Part shown: piece by piece, positions 6,592-7,582 of the stretch
Layout: every line of letters begins with the position of its first letter
Position numbering within the stretch: position 1 is the first letter of the stretch
DNA from: Rhodobacter sp.
GTDB lineage: Bacteria > Pseudomonadota > Alphaproteobacteria > Rhodobacterales > Rhodobacteraceae
Reading direction: 5' to 3'
DNA: 7,582 nucleotides
NCBI GenBank assembly: GCA_013824045.1
Contig: PNND01000316.1
Span: 1 to 7,582, forward strand
The notes under the pieces: model-generated
The model's input: only the letters and a program-made list of their open reading frames with translations
Databases searched by the model: none
Told to the model about the DNA's origin: nothing
Made by a program: the position numbers and the translations under genes

Positions 6592-7536
6592 ATGCCCCTC
6601 AAGGTCGCCCTGCAGATGGACCCGATCGGTTCGGTGAACATCCATGCCGATTCCACCTTCCGGATCGCGCTCGAGGCGCAGGCGCGGGGGCATTCCCTGT
6701 TCTTCTACACTCCGGACCGGCTGGCCTTCGTCGAAGGCCGGGTGATGGCGCGGGGCTGGCCAATCGAGCTGCGCCGCGAGTTGGGCAACCACGTGACTTT
6801 TGGCGAAGAGACCGAGGTTGATCTGTCGGATTTCGATGTGGTCTGGCTGCGGCAGGATCCGCCATTCGACATGGGCTATATCACCACGACGCATCTTCTG
6901 GATATGATCCATCCACGGACGCTGGTGGTGAATGACCCGTTCTGGGTGCGAAACTTCCCGGAGAAACTGCTGGTCCTGCGCTTTCCCGACCTGACGCCGC
7001 CCACGGCGATCGCCCGCGATCTGGCCACGATCCGCGCCTTCAAGGCGCGACATGGCGACATCATCCTGAAGCCCCTTTACGGCAATGGCGGCGCGGGGGT
7101 GTTCCGGCTGGACCCGAACGACCGCAACCTCGCCTCGCTGCACGAGATGTTCACTGGGATGAACCGCGAGCCGCTGATCGTGCAGAAGTTCCTGCCGGAT
7201 GTGTCGAAGGGCGACAAGCGGGTGATCCTTGTCGATGGCGAACCCATCGGCGCGATCAACCGCGTGCCGCAGGATGGCGAGACGCGGTCGAACATGCATG
7301 CGGGCGGGCGGCCCGAAAAGATCGGGCTGACCGCGCGGGATCTGGAGATCTGCGCGCGGATCGGTCCGGTCTTGCGCGAGAAGGGACAGGTTTTCGTGGG
7401 GATCGACGTGATCGGCGACTGGCTGACCGAGATCAACGTGACCTCGCCCACCGGATTGCAGGAACTGGAGCGGTTCGACGGCACCAACGGGGCCGCGCGC
7501 ATCTGGGAAGCCATCGAGGCGAAACGGGCCCGATAA
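6592..7536 (+). CDS. gshB: Glutathione synthetase GshB
   Basis: GshB catalyses the second step of glutathione synthesis: ATP-dependent joining of glycine to gamma-glutamylcysteine, in the cytoplasm. The 314-residue length matches bacterial GshB (E. coli about 316). Motifs in order: [16 protein letters not shown] (8-23), [13 protein letters not shown] (85-97, substrate-binding domain), [14 protein letters not shown] (113-126), the ATP-grasp strand and glycine-rich loop [15 protein letters not shown] (158-172), [18 protein letters not shown] (207-224), [11 protein letters not shown] (229-239), and the metal-binding end [19 protein letters not shown] (268-286) with D272, E280 and N282. All expected catalytic and metal ligands are present, so the enzyme should be active. 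It is separated by 332 bases from yraN, so it may have its own promoter, and is followed at once by two hairpins that probably end the transcript. Confidence 0.97.
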   Translation: MPLKVALQMDPIGSVNIHADSTFRIALEAQARGHSLFFYTPDRLAFVEGRVMARGWPIELRRELGNHVTFGEETEVDLSDFDVVWLRQDPPFDMGYITTTHLLDMIHPRTLVVNDPFWVRNFPEKLLVLRFPDLTPPTAIARDLATIRAFKARHGDIILKPLYGNGGAGVFRLDPNDRNLASLHEMFTGMNREPLIVQKFLPDVSKGDKRVILVDGEPIGAINRVPQDGETRSNMHAGGRPEKIGLTARDLEICARIGPVLREKGQVFVGIDVIGDWLTEINVTSPTGLQELERFDGTNGAARIWEAIEAKRAR

Positions 7537-7539
7537 GGG

Positions 7540-7560
7540 CGAATTTTCTGCGAAAATTCG
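7540..7560 (+). terminator. First stem-loop after gshB (likely transcript end)
   Basis: CGAATTTTC (7540-7548), loop TGC, then GAAAATTCG (7552-7560) form a perfect 9-base-pair stem starting three bases after the gshB stop codon. The stem is followed by GGGG, not a T run, so it is not a classical intrinsic terminator. It may stop polymerase weakly, protect the 3' end or act in both directions. It shares the TTC-TGC-GAA core with the next hairpin. Confidence 0.55.
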
Positions 7561-7563
7561 GGG

Positions 7564-7582
7564 CTGCCTTCTGCGAAGGCAG
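7564..7582 (+). terminator. Second stem-loop after gshB, at window edge
   Basis: CTGCCTTC (7564-7571), loop TGC, then GAAGGCAG (7575-7582) form a perfect 8-base-pair stem ending on the last base of the window, so what follows, including any T tract, is not visible. It stands three bases after the first stem and repeats its TTC-TGC-GAA apex. Confidence 0.5.

Noticed and set aside
6286..7299. A 337-codon open frame on the minus strand opposite gshB and running into the gene-free stretch
   Set aside because: Most of it mirrors gshB, and the part in the spacer shows no family motif I recognise. The gshB reading is unambiguous.

Overview
This window looks like chromosome from an alphaproteobacterium, most likely in the Rhodobacterales (Rhodobacter/Paracoccus-like). 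The grounds are high GC with strong G/C third-position use, protein sequences that read like that group, and the gene order glnD then murJ on one strand and rsmI-yraN-gshB on the other. No rRNA, tRNA, insertion sequence, phage gene or CRISPR array is visible. It is core housekeeping DNA.

Left arm (positions 1-4794, minus strand): three genes run leftward from a central divergent promoter region. They are a short LpoA/YraM-like lipoprotein (penicillin-binding protein activator family), glnD (bifunctional uridylyltransferase and uridylyl-removing enzyme for PII proteins) and murJ (lipid II flippase, cut off by the window edge). The lipoprotein and glnD are about 22 bases apart. glnD and murJ share one base in a TGATG junction, so they are probably translationally coupled.

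Centre (4795-4899): about 105 bases separate the divergent lipoprotein and rsmI genes. They hold both ribosome binding sites and an imperfect palindrome centred on TTTAAA.

Right arm (4900-7582, plus strand): rsmI (16S rRNA C1402 2'-O-methyltransferase), yraN (UPF0102, a nuclease-fold protein of unknown role) and gshB (glutathione synthetase). A 332-base stretch between yraN and gshB has no convincing gene but contains short complementary segments that could form alternative leader-RNA structures. After the gshB stop come two adjacent perfect stem-loops built on the same core, TTC-TGC-GAA, probably ending transcription.

Together the genes serve envelope building (lipid II export, a cell-wall synthase activator), nitrogen sensing (GlnD), ribosome modification (RsmI) and redox protection (GshB). 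The divergent rsmI / lpoA-like pair plus nearby yraN matches the arrangement known in Escherichia coli, except that here yraN lies on the rsmI side. I did not find evidence for a new multi-gene system. The points most worth a second look are the paired hairpins after gshB, the gshB leader, and the grouping of GlnD with two peptidoglycan genes.
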